A DNA stretch of 64,000 nt. Origin: Embiotoca jacksoni. Lineage: Eukaryota > Chordata > Actinopteri > Embiotocidae. Below the pieces are notes generated by a model. That model was not told the DNA's origin, ran no database searches, and saw only the letters and a list, made by a program, of their open reading frames with translations. Made by a program: the position numbers and the translations under genes. Below, piece after piece: positions 1 to 11,847 of the stretch. The number at the start of each line of letters is the position of its first letter. Position 1 is the stretch's first letter. The stretch is taken from assembly GCA_022577435.1 (NCBI GenBank), contig JAKOON010000032.1, forward strand, positions 2,767,047 through 2,831,046, written 5' to 3'.

Positions 1-799
1 TTTCAAGTCAGATCAATGTCATTTACAGAACTTAATAACAACACAAGATTGTCTCAAGGCACTTTGCAGTCTGTCAGTGCTTAATTCCCTCCGGTCAGAT
101 GAAGAAGATCTCCCGATTCATGCACAGTGGAAGCAAACGGATACAGCAAGTATTCAGTTTGGGGTTAAGCTTTCATAAGGAATTCAGCTTTTTTTTTTTA
201 AATGTATTGAATTACAGAATGATGTAGAATTAATAAACCAACAAAATTCTGATGGCGTCTCCAAGTCAAACCACCAATAGAAACTCCTGTCGACATGTGT
301 GTCCCCCCCACTACATCCAAACTTGATTCTCAACCAAAACATTTCTCATTTCATAAGCAAAATTCAGAATTCAGTGACCAAAAAAGTCCATTTTAAATAC
401 CTTCATGTGACAGTTTTTCAAATACATGCTCTACTAGAAATGCCCATTAATGGTAAAAGTAGTTTTGCAATTGTTTACAAAAAACTAAAGTGTATCATGG
501 AATACGAAGCTAATTGGAACTATTTGTCAGTATAATAAAGCTAATGTTATTTCATTGTATATTTGTTAAAATTAGTATAAAATCTTGGAATTTATTTTGA
601 TTATGTCAATGAGACTACTGCTACTGGTCAGGTCAGTACTGATACTGATATTTTTGGCAATGACTCAACAAAGTTTAACAGTTAAGCACAGTAACAGTTG
701 GACACTGACAAACTTCAGTGATCACTGAACTCTGGTCCGAAGGGTTAAAAAAGAAAAAACAAAAAAAAACAAGCTCCAGCACCCAAAAGCTTTTGTACC

Positions 800-1128
800 G
801 TAGTTTTGTGTTTTTATCTGCCACTATCTGGTTCTGGAGCTGTGGTTACTGGTCCCACTAACCCAAAACCAAGCTTTTCTGTTTGTTGTCTGTCTATGCT
901 GTTCTTTTCTCTCTCTGCTCTCCTCTCACCCCAACCAGTTGAGGCAAATGGTCGCCCACTTCCGAGTTTGGTTGTGTCTGAGGTTTTCTTCCTGTTAAAA
1001 GGGAGTTTTTTCCCTCCGGCTGTCGCTCATGTCGGAATTATTGAATGTTGTAAGCACTTCTCCATGTTAGGTCCCCTGAGATGACTTATGTTGCATTTGG
1101 TAATTTATAAATAAAATTTAATTGAATT
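800..1128 (+). repeat. Dispersed teleost repeat with AATTG-type tail
   Basis: The segment has the look of a common fish interspersed repeat: CACCCCAACC, GGCAAATGGTCGCCCAC, CCTGTTAAAAGGGAG, and an end reading ATAAATAAAATTTAATTGAA. I recognise it as a family seen widely in fish genomes but cannot name the class with certainty; the A/T tail suggests a retroposed 3' end. A 92-codon open frame inside it is incidental. Confidence 0.55.
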
Positions 1129-2136
1129 GCTAGACACATACTAAAACTGATCCAGTTCCAAAAAGAATCAACTCTAGAATATGTTTTTGTTTTGGTGGTT
1201 GTGTTGTATTAGACGGCTCTTCATATCATTTCAAAACAAGTGCCTTGTTTACATGTAATGGTGTTATTTACTTCTCAGATTCTGCACATTGCCCTTGTTC
1301 ACAAAATGAAGCGATGAATAACTCATTTCTTTTCATTTTATTTCAATTTAATGGAGAAAGATCCATCCAGCAGGTGGAAAGAATAGTTTCATAAATCGCA
1401 GGCCTGCTGTAAACATCTCCCCATGCCCACACAGCCACAAAGCACAACCAAATCTTTCAGTGCGGAGGCACTGACTCGACCTCAAACCTCAGTCCTCCTG
1501 GAGTCTCATGAGCGGGACCTCCACGTAACCGCACAACTTAAGAGGGAATAAGCAGCCAAGTGTGTTCAGGACTGTCAAACAGTGGCGCTCTCGGCCAGTA
1601 ATAGGCCCATTATTAGGTAGGAGTGTGGAAACCGCAGAGTCAACGGAGGATAAAGAGGAGCGACCGATCAGGATAAATAAGTGGCGGAAGAGCCAAATCG
1701 GCAACTGGGGCATCACAACACATCAGAGAACTCCCCCCCCCCCCCCCCCCCACTCCACTCCTTCCCTCATTCCCTATCCTCCAGTGGGATGCCCTCCCCT
1801 CCTCTCCTCTTCCATCACACCCACGTCTCTCTCCCTCTCTTAGCCTTTGAAGATGCTTTGTTTTCCGAGTTGCCTCTAATCTTCAAATAGGGTGATCTAA
1901 TAACGTCTGTAAGAGTGTGTACGTGAGCCAGTTTTGATGCACTGGGCCATGTGTGTCTGCAGAGAGGCCTCCTGCACATGTCAAGTAGCATGCATGCGTG
2001 TGTGCATGTGTGCGTGTGCGTGTGCGTGTGTGTGTGAGAGAGCACAACCAGCGATGGAAACGTGCCGTGGGTGCTGTTTGGATGTCATGCTGAGCCCTCC
2101 CTGTGTCTGTCTGAGATGGGTGGTGGGGGAGACAAC

Positions 2137-2138
<2 letters not shown>

Positions 2139-2229
<91 letters not shown>
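2139..2229 (+). repeat. (TG)n microsatellite, about 45 units
   Basis: Uninterrupted TG dinucleotides, preceded by a degenerate GT-rich stretch from about 1996. Confidence 0.97.
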
Positions 2230-2230
<1 letters not shown>

Positions 2231-3284
2231 ACAACATGATGGCTGGTACAGTCAACACACACAGACAGTTGGATACCAGCAGTCTCCGGAGGGAAAAGGG
2301 GGCAAAAAAGAAAGAGCAAAATGTAGAACAAAGACTTCAGTAAGTATAAATGTGATGTGTAACATCTTAAAAACTCTCTTTGCACAAACTAAACAAACCA
2401 GAAGAGCAGAAATGAAAGCCATGATGCTGTTCAGATTTGACCTGCTAAATCTACTTCAAAAGGGGAGACCCACATGAAAGGGAGGTTTAAGGTAAAAGAA
2501 GGCCTCGCCTGAGCTTTCTTGCTCAAAAGAATGATTTTCAAGTCTAATTTCAAGCTCTGTATTAGAGAGCAATCCTGAAAGACAGAAACAGTCTATTTAC
2601 AAACTCTCTTGTATGTTCATCCTTCATACATCCAAAACAAATGTATCCATTAGAGTGAAAAGACTGCCTTTTAGAAGAGGGGGTGCTTGACAATGAGCTA
2701 CAATGGATGCACAGTGTAGTGTATATCAATCTCCAACCTCCCTCCCAATGCCTTGAAAGAATTTGGAGCAGCAGCAGCAGCCAAAGCCCATTTGGATAGT
2801 AAAAAAACTCTCGTAAGGCAAAGACCTAATTGAATTGCTTCTGATGGAAAGAGGAGCTCAATAGATGGAGGGAAGAGGGGAAGGGCACAAAGGGGAAGAG
2901 ATGGAGGGAAAGTGAGAGGCGACCGGCATGGTGGTGGTAAGAGGAGGAGGGGGGTGACGAGAGGGAGGAGAATAATCGAGATGGACAGATAAGGAGGGAG
3001 GGAGGGAGGGAGAGAGGAAACAAAGAGAAGATGACAAAAATAGAGGGGGTGTGTGGTGGTAATGATGGCGATAGATGGAGGCGGAGGAGGAGATGGGGTA
3101 AGAAAAACTGAGAGGAGCGCTGATTAATAGTTTTGATTGGCTTATCGGCTCGTCTTTCTCGTTGACTTCTGAGGAGGAAATGAGCTCGCACTCGCCACGC
3201 CGTGTGATCGGTCAATGATGTGCCTGACTAACTGAACATTTCTCAATAAACAGCGGTGGCCTTGGCTGCGCACATCACAGGCTG

Positions 3285-3296
3285 CCCCCCCCCCCC

Positions 3297-3338
<42 letters not shown>

Positions 3339-3430
3339 CTTCTTCTCCAGTTAAAAAAAACCAATAAATGATGCCCTGTGCATACACCGTGTTAGGCTTA
3401 CACACACACACACACACATACACATACATC

Positions 3431-3475
<45 letters not shown>
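3285..3475 (+). repeat. Poly-C followed by two (CA)n tracts
   Basis: Fifteen C residues (3285-3299) run into (CA)n to 3336; after a short unique stretch a second, slightly interrupted (CA)n spans about 3400-3475. Confidence 0.95.
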
Positions 3476-3478
<3 letters not shown>

Positions 3479-3824
3479 TGCCTGTGGCATTAAGGCCATC
3501 CTGCCACATCTAATAAAGTCTGAGGATGGACTCAGTAGGCCATGGCATGGTGTCCACTCTGCTCTGCTTAGACAGCATCTGTCTTAAGCCTGATTTACAG
3601 CACGTCTGTTGTGTGTCTCAGGAAGTGTAATCTGTGACTTCTTATGGCTCTTCAATTTGTCGCAATTAACTTCCATTGATTTTCATTATGTCTGTGAAGA
3701 GCCGGTGTCATCCTCCTCCATATTTAACACCTTGAAAATAAAGACGCTCTCACTTTAACCATCACTTTCTCCTCGGGGTCACTGTGTGCAGCAGAGGAGC
3801 GACGAGGCGGTTGCCGTCACTCAC

Positions 3825-3919
3825 CAGAATCCTGTCGTCTGATTTGCCACTCCTGGTGTCCTGCTTGATGGCTCGCACAAACTTAATGGCCTGTTTGTCC
3901 AGCACCTTCCTGATGCTCT
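3825..3919 (-). CDS. carmil3: CARMIL-family second coding exon (start of PH domain)
   Basis: A 95-nt exon with acceptor TCTCCCAG and donor CTG|GTGAGT. Two leading bases complete Glu and it ends in phase 0. The peptide is ESIRKVLDKQAIKFVRAIKQ followed by DTRSGKSDDRIL, matching the first strands of the CARMIL PH domain, with the family pattern of Ser-Ile-Arg/Lys near the start and Asp/Asn-Arg/Lys-hydrophobic-Leu at the end. The next exon, expected to begin with a Val/Ala-Leu-Thr type segment, was not found between 3824 and 1, so intron 2 is longer than 3.8 kb. Confidence 0.75.
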
Positions 3920-4404
3920 CTGGGAGATGGAGTGGAGAAAAAAAAAAGATAAAACAGGAGAGCCAATTACATAATGTAAACACATTACAGAAAAAGCGCT
4001 GCCCTGAGATGCACTCAGAAACACAGTAAAAAGCTTTAAAAGGGGGAAATCCATAAATGTAAATACACAGCCTGGTGACAAGTGAAACATAAAAGCTGAA
4101 TAAAGGAGAGGAGAAACATTACGGACGCACCAGATTTCTCTCCAGACACCGATTCTGATACCTGAACTCATGATATTAGCTGATGAGTGTGAATCCAATA
4201 ATAAGTCTCTTACTGCTCACTGTCTGAACTGATTGGGTCACTTGTCTACATTTAATTAACATGATGATGATACAATTACATATCACTTCTCAACTATATC
4301 AAGAAGCTGTTGCTCACTACAACAAAAGAACGGAGCAGAACAAAAAACAATGACACTTCTGCTGTTATAATGTCGTTTTAATTTTTTGAATGAAAAGTAA
4401 CTAT

Positions 4405-5035
4405 TAGTGGGCATCGTTCAAAGGTTTTTGATACCAGCACCAGAACATGTTCCTGAATGGTACATTTTGTATACCAATTTTATAAAAAAAAACATTTTAT
4501 CAAAATGAAAAAGGCATTACACATTACAGAACAAATCTGAAGTTTCCATGCACTTTAGAGGGGGAGAGTGTGACTCAGGTCACTTTCTGTAGCTTCAATT
4601 TACAGATGTCCCCCAAGTTAAATGTTTCAATTTACCGATGTTCACTAAACTCCTCACACTCTATTGTTGGACACAGGCTTGCCAGCTGCACACAGAGTAT
4701 CCTCCAGCCACTGCAGTGCAACCAACTCAAACAGGTATGATGCCAAAAATATTTTTAAAAAATTTAAGATTTACCTAACTTGTAAGCCAGTGATTTTATC
4801 TACCTGTGCTGGCCGCCCAAGTAGAGCCTACGTAGGAGAAATGCTGTATTGGTTCACAGATGCTGATGAGATTTATTCCTGAGTAAACATGCCACAAGTT
4901 ATGCGTTTAAAAACAAAAAGTCATTTGTGTGGGTGTAGCCTATGAAACAAAAGAAAAGACATTTTTTTGGTATTAGATGGTATCAAAAGAACTCGGTCCG
5001 TGCCACAGACGTATTGTAGTGTCCAGGACTAATAG
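4405..5035 (+). repeat. MITE-like dispersed repeat, copy A
   Basis: Parts match a second copy at 15.4-17.4 kb: the block from about 4539 (TTTAGAGGGGGAGAGTGTGA, CTGTAGCTT, GATGTTC.CTAAA) and the block 4860-5000 (TGAGTAAAC, CAAGTTATGCGTTT, GTGTAGCCTA). Near its ends are partly inverted TTTTTGATACCAG and TGGTATCAAAA, which suggests a non-autonomous DNA transposon with decayed terminal inverted repeats. No coding capacity is seen. Confidence 0.55.
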
Positions 5036-7345
5036 TAGCTGCTAGAAATTGAGAAATAAAACCATATTGTAGACAAGAGGATGCTGTCCACCTCAAAATG
5101 CTGTCAACATCACGGTGTTAAAGCAGAATCAGTGAATTGCGCTGATTGACTACACCCAGCGGGAAACCATGCTAATACCAAACCAGCACGTCAGACTGGT
5201 GCATACCAATGAAGGATAACAAATACAGACAAATACAAAGAAATTGTATTTAATGTGGTTCAGTCATGGCCAACACTACACTGAATTAATCAGCTCCATA
5301 ACAACTGCTGCAATTCCAGCACATCAGATCTGTATCTCACAAGAAATGATGATCTTGGCAGTTTATTTTTTGACTTAGGGGTGCAACATTTGTCAAAACA
5401 AGCTTTAAGTCTACTAACTCACTTGTTGAGGAACTTTCAACTGAATCTCATGGTCTCCATTAGCAGACAAAGTTTGCTCTATGTTCAATGTGAACTGTCA
5501 AGCCCAACATAAAATAGGAAAGATTTGACCACAAAATTTCAAGGCAAATAAACAAAACTGAGAGGCTGATGGAGATCATGTGATACAGTTACAAGTGGAG
5601 ATGAGACACTTCAAGTCAACTTGTCCATCAACAAGGTGAAATGCTGAAAAATCATTAATATGTTGCCTGAATATTTCCTGATTATCTTAGCCTTAGATGA
5701 TAATAAACTTGAGATAAAAACCTTTAGAGTTGAGTTGATCAGACAAAAAGCAACTTCAAATGACACTTTATTTTATGTTTTAATTTGTAACCCATCTGTG
5801 TGTTGTGCTATGACAGTAAGTTTTCACAGTAAAGTGAGCCGAACATCAGAACTTTAAAACTTGAATTTAGGACACCAGCAGGTGACACTTTTGGAAATGG
5901 TCGTATGGAAACCAATCAGTGACAGCTTTCTTTTGTTTCAAGATGTTCTGCAAGAATCTGTTCTATGTGGATATCAATCAGAAAAGGTGCTTATATCCCA
6001 GAGGAATCTAAAATGTTCACCATGTCTTGTCTTTGATTTCTATCTGACGAGGAGACCGGTGGATTATTCCTTTAAAGACAGCCACACGGGGATGAACAGT
6101 CAACAAGACAAGTAGACAGCTACAAAGACACCAACATGTACACAGACAGACACGTACACACAAATTCCAGCAGAGCAGGACTCATAACTGGGCTATTTTT
6201 AGCCTCAGAGAAAGAGAGAAGCAGCCCGGCTCATCTCAATGGAACCAACACACGATCCGGAGCTGCAGTCTTCAGGGGCCTCTGCTCCGCCACGCCAGGC
6301 GACCCAGTGAAACTCACTGAACCACACCGGAGGCCTCTCCCATTTACATGTCCGCCACAGCAGCAAACACAACGCAAGCCTGCTAGTCACAAATGCAATG
6401 TTAACCTCAGACTGCAAACACACACATATGCCTGCAAAGCTGTGTGATACTCGCAGCCCATATTTCAAACGTGGGGGCCACCCAGGCTAAATATGCACTC
6501 GTGGAGCCCAGCAGATGGAGATAACAGCGAGTCATGCTGTGTCACAGTCTCCCAACTCTCTCTCTCTCTCTCTATCACTGCATATCGCACACGCATAATT
6601 CTCACTTCCCCCCATCCGGCAACAACCATGAAGTTGGCTCTCACGCCTGACTGAGCAGCGGCAGATGCGGGAATGGATGAGACAGGGAGATGGGACGGGA
6701 TGTGAGGCACGCCGGGTAGATCGAGAGACGGATCAGCTGAAGGCAAACAGAGTCATTGACATTAAGCCGGGTAAGACCCAATCACTTTAACCTATTAAGA
6801 CACCATGTAGCCCCCCGCCTCCCTTTTCAGAGGCCGGCTGGTGTCACCTCAGTATCTGCTCCCAAAAGTGGTGAAGAGGGGCTGAGGAACAAGGATCTGG
6901 ACGAGTCCCATCCCTTTCAATTCCCTCTCAAAAATCCCCTTTGCCTTTTTGACAGTGATGGATCTGAACCCCCCCCCCACACACACACACCCACACACAC
7001 CCACACATCATCATCATCATGAACCCCCATCTGAACCCACCTCCCATGTTTATCCTCTATTGGCAGGTGTTAATGCCCTAATACCACTTGTCTCTTAACA
7101 CCAGGCCAGACAGAAGGGGCTTGACCAGGTTGAGCTGGTTAACAGGCTGCATCAGGATAATTAGCAGTGAGAGACACACCTTCCCCAACACCTGCTGTTG
7201 TCCAGGTCCTTCACCAGAATGAGAAAAGCTGAGCTTGCGTGCAGCTCAGCCCATGCTGCCTTCTGCACGCAAAGCGCTCCCCAGTCGCGCAGTAAACTCC
7301 CATGCGCGCGCGCACACACGCGAACACACACACACACACAGTGGG

Positions 7346-7348
<3 letters not shown>

Positions 7349-7384
<36 letters not shown>
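7349..7384 (+). repeat. (GA)n microsatellite
   Basis: About 18 GA units directly after a short (CA)n and G-run in the 5' intron of the CARMIL gene. Confidence 0.95.
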
Positions 7385-7387
<3 letters not shown>

Positions 7388-7839
7388 TACAAACTCCTAA
7401 TGAATGAACATGAAAGCCACGATGCGCTCAACACTTGAAAAAAAATAACTCTGACAGCAGTATACGGGACCCATGCGAGCGATCCATTTCACGGCGTATC
7501 TTTATGACAAATCAATCTGAAAGTGAACACTCCTGCACCGAGATCGATGGGATTACAATCCCCGCAAAGCACGAACAGCCATTCACTCTTGTTTTGCCTC
7601 GGGAGACATTTCCTGCGCTCGGCTGCGGTGATAACTCCTCTCAAATCAAACGCAGTGGAAAGCGGTTGCTAAAAGAGCAGCTGAGTAGAAGAAAAACTAA
7701 CCTCACACGACCTACAGCCTGATAGCTCTCGGTCCGTTCTTTTTTCAAAAGCTTTAAAAAAAAAAAAAAAAAAAAAAGGACGTTAAAGCCCACTTCTCTG
7801 GAAAAAAAAAAAAAAAAAAAAAAAAAAAGTCACGGAGCT

Positions 7840-8100
7840 CACCTGTGATTTCCCTGCTGACGTTGACGAAGCCCGCCGCCGTGGTCTCCTTTGCGGCCAT
7901 GGTGCGCTCCTCCCGCCGGTCCGGCCCCCTTCTCCTTCCCCTCGTCTCTTAAATGTCCCCACTTCTTTTATCGACAGCCTTTTTCTCCGAGCTTCTCGCC
8001 TGCAGGAGCTCCGCGGGGCGCAGCAACAGTCCGCACAGTGCGGCGTGGAGCGATGCCGAAGTGCGCACTGGCGTGGAGCGCCACCGACTTCAGCAAAGAA
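7840..8100 (-). promoter_or_regulatory. GC-rich promoter / 5' UTR region of the CARMIL-family gene
   Basis: This 260-base stretch around and upstream of the ATG is clearly richer in G+C and CpG than the flanking AT-rich DNA, with clusters such as CCGCGGGGCGC and GTGCGCACTGGCG. No TATA box is evident at a fixed distance. A CpG-type promoter is inferred from position and composition only. Two long poly-A tracts (7757-7778 and 7802-7828) lie just inside intron 1. Confidence 0.45.
7843..7900 (-). CDS. carmil3: CARMIL-family first coding exon
   Basis: The ATG at 7900-7898 sits in a strong Kozak context (CGCACC before, G after). Nineteen codons follow (MAAKETTAAGFVNVSREIT), then one base of a Glu codon at a donor reading CAG|GTGAGC. 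SREIT is the start of the first PH-domain helix or strand in CARMIL proteins. The exon lies inside the GC-rich, CpG-rich block of this part of the window, as expected for the first exon of a vertebrate gene with a CpG-type promoter. The 5' UTR start cannot be fixed from sequence alone. Confidence 0.75.
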
Positions 8101-9374
8101 ATGAGAGAGAGGGAGGGAGACTGGAGGGGTGGGGTGGGGTGGGGTGGTGGGAGGTGGCAAGGGGTTTGAGCATCAGTTCTTCATGTTCAAATCATTTGTT
8201 TTGGTAATTTCGGAGGCAAATTCCATGACAGCGGGATTCATCCCAGTGGGGTCCCTCTGGTCACTGGACAGAATTAAATGCAAATGTATATGAGGGGCCA
8301 TTCAGGAATCTTAATGATCCACTTGTCTGTAACTTGTGAACACTTTTATCTGCTGATTTTTTTTTTCAGTCTACTGATTAATAACTTTGTGATGAATCAT
8401 GATGGTGAGAAAGTGACAAGTACAGTTTCCTGAAAACTAATCTTTGCATATGCCAAAATCAAAACAGACACAATGGGGCCTACACTAGTTTAAAGTAGGC
8501 GGTGCCAGGGAGGGGCCGGGGGTGCCTTACCTTATATAGCCATAGCACCCCAAAAAAAAAAAAAATCTTTTTTTTTTTTTTATCTATCATTTTTAATAGG
8601 CTATATCAATTCCTAACTAGTAAATTCATTTAAAAAAAAAAAAAAAAAAATCATAAATACATTAATAGAAGACACCAGATTTATTTAGACAAAAAAAAAA
8701 AAAAGCAAAGCTACCACATGTGACCTGATTGACCAATAAGCAGCAGGATTTGAACTTTTGACTAAAGTCCCTCTCCCTGTCAGCTGCAACATAATTTATT
8801 GGTCAGTGAAGTGTTTATGATATGGAAGTTGTTTGTTCCTGAAAACAAAAGGGGACCGTGAATCTAATAGGGCTCTCAATTAAGTTGTTACTGACCAGAA
8901 CCAAGAAAAGCCGGAGGACGGATACGATGAAGGGGACCTGCCGCGGTTGCTGGATTGGATGCTAGCATTGTCGCGTATTCTAGCAGTCATTCCCACGACG
9001 CCAGTTCCCTGGAAAAAGAACAGCAATGTGGGAATCAGCGGAACTATTAATAAAAGCTGGTTGGCTCAATGTGCTCGGTGACAACAGAGCGTGTCCAATT
9101 ACACACCGTTTGGAAAAGCTAGACTACTTGGGGAGCCAGTAACCTGCACTGATGGCTGCAAACACTGAGAGAACACCGGCTCTGGACAACGACGAAACAG
9201 CGAGAGCAGTATTTTTTTTTCCTCCTCTGGTTCTGGTTTAATTTCATGCATTTGGTGGTTGTGACGCAAATTGTGACTCTATTCTCTCTCATTCATTTAA
9301 CATGAGGTCTGTGGAGCTGCTGATTCACGAGTCCATGTGTTGGTAACTGACAGTTTGTGATCTCGGAGGCCGAT

Positions 9375-9380
<6 letters not shown>

Positions 9381-9438
<58 letters not shown>
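9381..9438 (+). repeat. (CA)n microsatellite
   Basis: About 29 CA units after a GCGC start. Confidence 0.96.
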
Positions 9439-9440
<2 letters not shown>

Positions 9441-11520
9441 GTGTCTGTTGCTGCTGCCTGTCTGCAGGCCGTATACATGCAGCGGTGTGTTCACGTTGAC
9501 AGGCGTGTGAACTTCACATCTACATCCCGTGAGCTGAACATCTCGCTTTGTGTTTAACTCGAAATGACAATGCACCTGTCGCAGAGCGGGTACTGGGAGT
9601 TTGTGTGTTTGTGTGTCAATGGTGTTGCAATGGAAACACGCAATGATGAGCACATAAATGGGAAACCCTAAATGTCAGAGCTGCAATAGCACCGGCAAAA
9701 GAAAATCTCTTGTTTAAAGCACATTTGAGGAGCAGTCATCTGAAAGGTTTTGTTATATTTGCTTTCAAAATGGCAGCATTGATGATGAATCGGTTATGAA
9801 AAACAATGGTACCTTTTATTATTGAGAACAGCTGCACTAGCATCTTAAAGTGATCATAAGAGATTGATAAACAATGGGGGGAAAAAAATTCAAAACACAT
9901 TGTATTTTATTCATTACAAATCGTGGTTATGAATGCACTGCCTTGCCAGAAAGTGCCAGATAATAAATGCATAGATTTCCACAAAGAAATATCATAATGA
10001 CAATAATCAACTAATAGATTATCAATCAAAACAAGAGAATGTCAGTTGTAAGAGATAGTACCTGGAGATGACTGGTAATCCCTGCAGGACATGATGAAAG
10101 GACCAGTGACAACATTGTGACCCTATCCAAATGTTAGGATGTATTTTCTAATTTGGAAGATCAAAGTAATACTTTTCTTGTTTGTAAGTGGTGTTTTTAT
10201 GGAGCACAAAATGTACAATATAAAATGGATAGCATATAAATCATTATAAAATCAATATGAAAGAAATAAAAGACAATAATAATACATGAAAATATACAAA
10301 CAAACCAATTATCTTGGTTAAAGCTAATTATCACTGAAATAATCCATATGAAATGTTTCAAAATAGTTTAACTTTCTAATAATTTTGAAAAGTTTTCAGA
10401 AAGTATTTTTTTTCTTTTGTGATGGTTGTTTTTATTAGTGAAGAGTCTGTGATGTCATCTGTTGTTCCTGCCCCCTCACCTTTAAGCCAGGTTCATCAAC
10501 CGCTGTCAATATTTACCCAGCAAGCTTTTGCTATAGCAATAATAATGCTAAAGTCATACTGTACTACTAAAAAAAAAATGCAGTTCACACTAAGTTACAG
10601 TCCAACTCCACATGTTGGCTACCATCTATTAATCTTGCCATTTAGCAACCTGGGTTAGCTTGTATTAAAGTTAGGAGCTGCTGTTAATGTTTCCTGGTTA
10701 ATGTACAGCTACCTCTGCAGTGCTGTGACTCTACTTATAGAGATACTGGTACTGTATCATATGAAAGTTTATGTATTTATTGGTACCAACCAGGTCCTGC
10801 TAGCTTTTTGGAAATGGGGCTAAATACCTTGACTCACAGTGCTGAGCCGCATCTCAAATGAATCTTCAGGTTCCAGGCCTCCAGAAGTCTGTCGAGAATG
10901 ACTAAACATTTCCATTGGTCACACCGGTGCGTCTTAAATTCAGCAGGTCTGAATGTGCAGACATTTGCCTTTGAACAACTATTAGTAACATATTTTCTGG
11001 CCTTCCCTGAATGCAGCATTATTTGACAGAAGTAAATCACTATGCAGTCCTGAGTTTTGTGTCATTTTAGTGTCATAAATCCATCTGAACTCACGCCTGG
11101 GTGGCAGCAATTTCTGCCATCTACCCCCAGAGATCCTCTGTTCACCTCCTGAAAAAAGACAGAAACTAGTTTGTTGTAGGTCTCTGGGTGTAAAATATAA
11201 GAATAACAAAGTAAATTATGTATAAATTTCGACTTGAATCAACTAACTGTTGGTTTGTTGATCCGATACCTTTGCTGTGCCTCCGAATATCAAGTGTTAG
11301 AGGTTGATGCTTTAATCATCAAAATATTCAGTAAATCTGGCTTCTCCAGCAGCCAGTGCATAGCTGCTGGAGTATCATATTTGTGTATGTTTTGTTTATG
11401 CCTGCTATCACTTCATGACCGGCTTTGTGAGTAAATAACGGTCGGTGGTCGCTGTTCTATTTATCACCAGTGTTTAATGTGTAAATCTGGCTTTCCTGTG
11501 AGCCAGTGCCCAGCCCCCTT

Positions 11521-11524
<4 letters not shown>

Positions 11525-11570
<46 letters not shown>
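11525..11570 (+). repeat. (TG)n microsatellite
   Basis: About 23 TG units. Confidence 0.95.
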
Positions 11571-11573
<3 letters not shown>

Positions 11574-11783
11574 CCTATGTATTGTGTATATTTTAAATAT
11601 TTTTCCTCTATGAATATAGTTGTGTTCATCAAAGGATGAAACTTATTTTTTAAGCGTCATAATCATGTAGGTTAGAAAACATGCACAATTAAAGTACACT
11701 TTACAGCACGCACCATTGAGACTGAACTTTTTCACATGGACGTTGAGGTTCCCCTTGGAACACACACACATTGCGTCATCCCC

Positions 11784-11787
<4 letters not shown>

Positions 11788-11832
<45 letters not shown>

Positions 11833-11847
11833 ACACACACACACACA
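11788..11847 (+). repeat. (CA)n microsatellite with one interruption
   Basis: CA dinucleotides broken once by an extra C near 11831. Confidence 0.95.

Larger units (their letters stand above)
1..3824. other. CARMIL intron 2 (partial); repeats only
   Basis: No exon with usable splice borders was recognised. Contents are a dispersed repeat (800-1128), a long (TG)n tract (2139-2229), a purine-rich block (2860-3090), and poly-C/(CA)n tracts (3285-3475). Confidence 0.5.
3920..7842. other. CARMIL intron 1
   Basis: No exon was recognised. It contains a dispersed repeat (4405-5035), a (CA)-rich run with poly-C (6970-7007) and a (GA)n tract (7349-7384). The rest is unremarkable AT-rich sequence. Confidence 0.55.
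3825..7900 (-). other. carmil3: Gene span: 5' end of a CARMIL-family gene, closest to carmil3 (two coding exons)
   Basis: Gene-level entry for two exons joined in phase across a 3.9 kb intron. CARMIL proteins bind actin capping protein and regulate actin assembly at the plasma membrane; their N-terminus is a non-canonical PH domain followed by leucine-rich repeats. The joined 51 residues align without gaps to the CARMIL3 N-terminus as I recall it, over a 38-residue block with matching anchor positions (SRE..., ESIR, DDRIL against TRE..., DSIR, EDRVL). CARMIL1 fits less well. Human CARMIL3 and CDH24 are both on chromosome 14q, which supports the pairing. All further exons lie below position 1, so the assignment rests on a short peptide. 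Confidence 0.7.

Noticed and set aside
806..1084. 92-codon plus-strand frame
   Set aside because: Lies wholly within a dispersed fish repeat and has no family signature.
1934..2477. Cys/Val- and His/Thr-repeat open frames
   Set aside because: Translation of (TG)n/(CA)n microsatellites; the same holds for those at 3142-3471, 9293-9653, 11643-11933, 33817-34281 and 55262-55564.
10834..11209. Minus-strand frames with somewhat protein-like composition (75 and 68 codons)
   Set aside because: No recognised domain and no convincing splice borders; possibly an old repeat. Not enough to call a gene.
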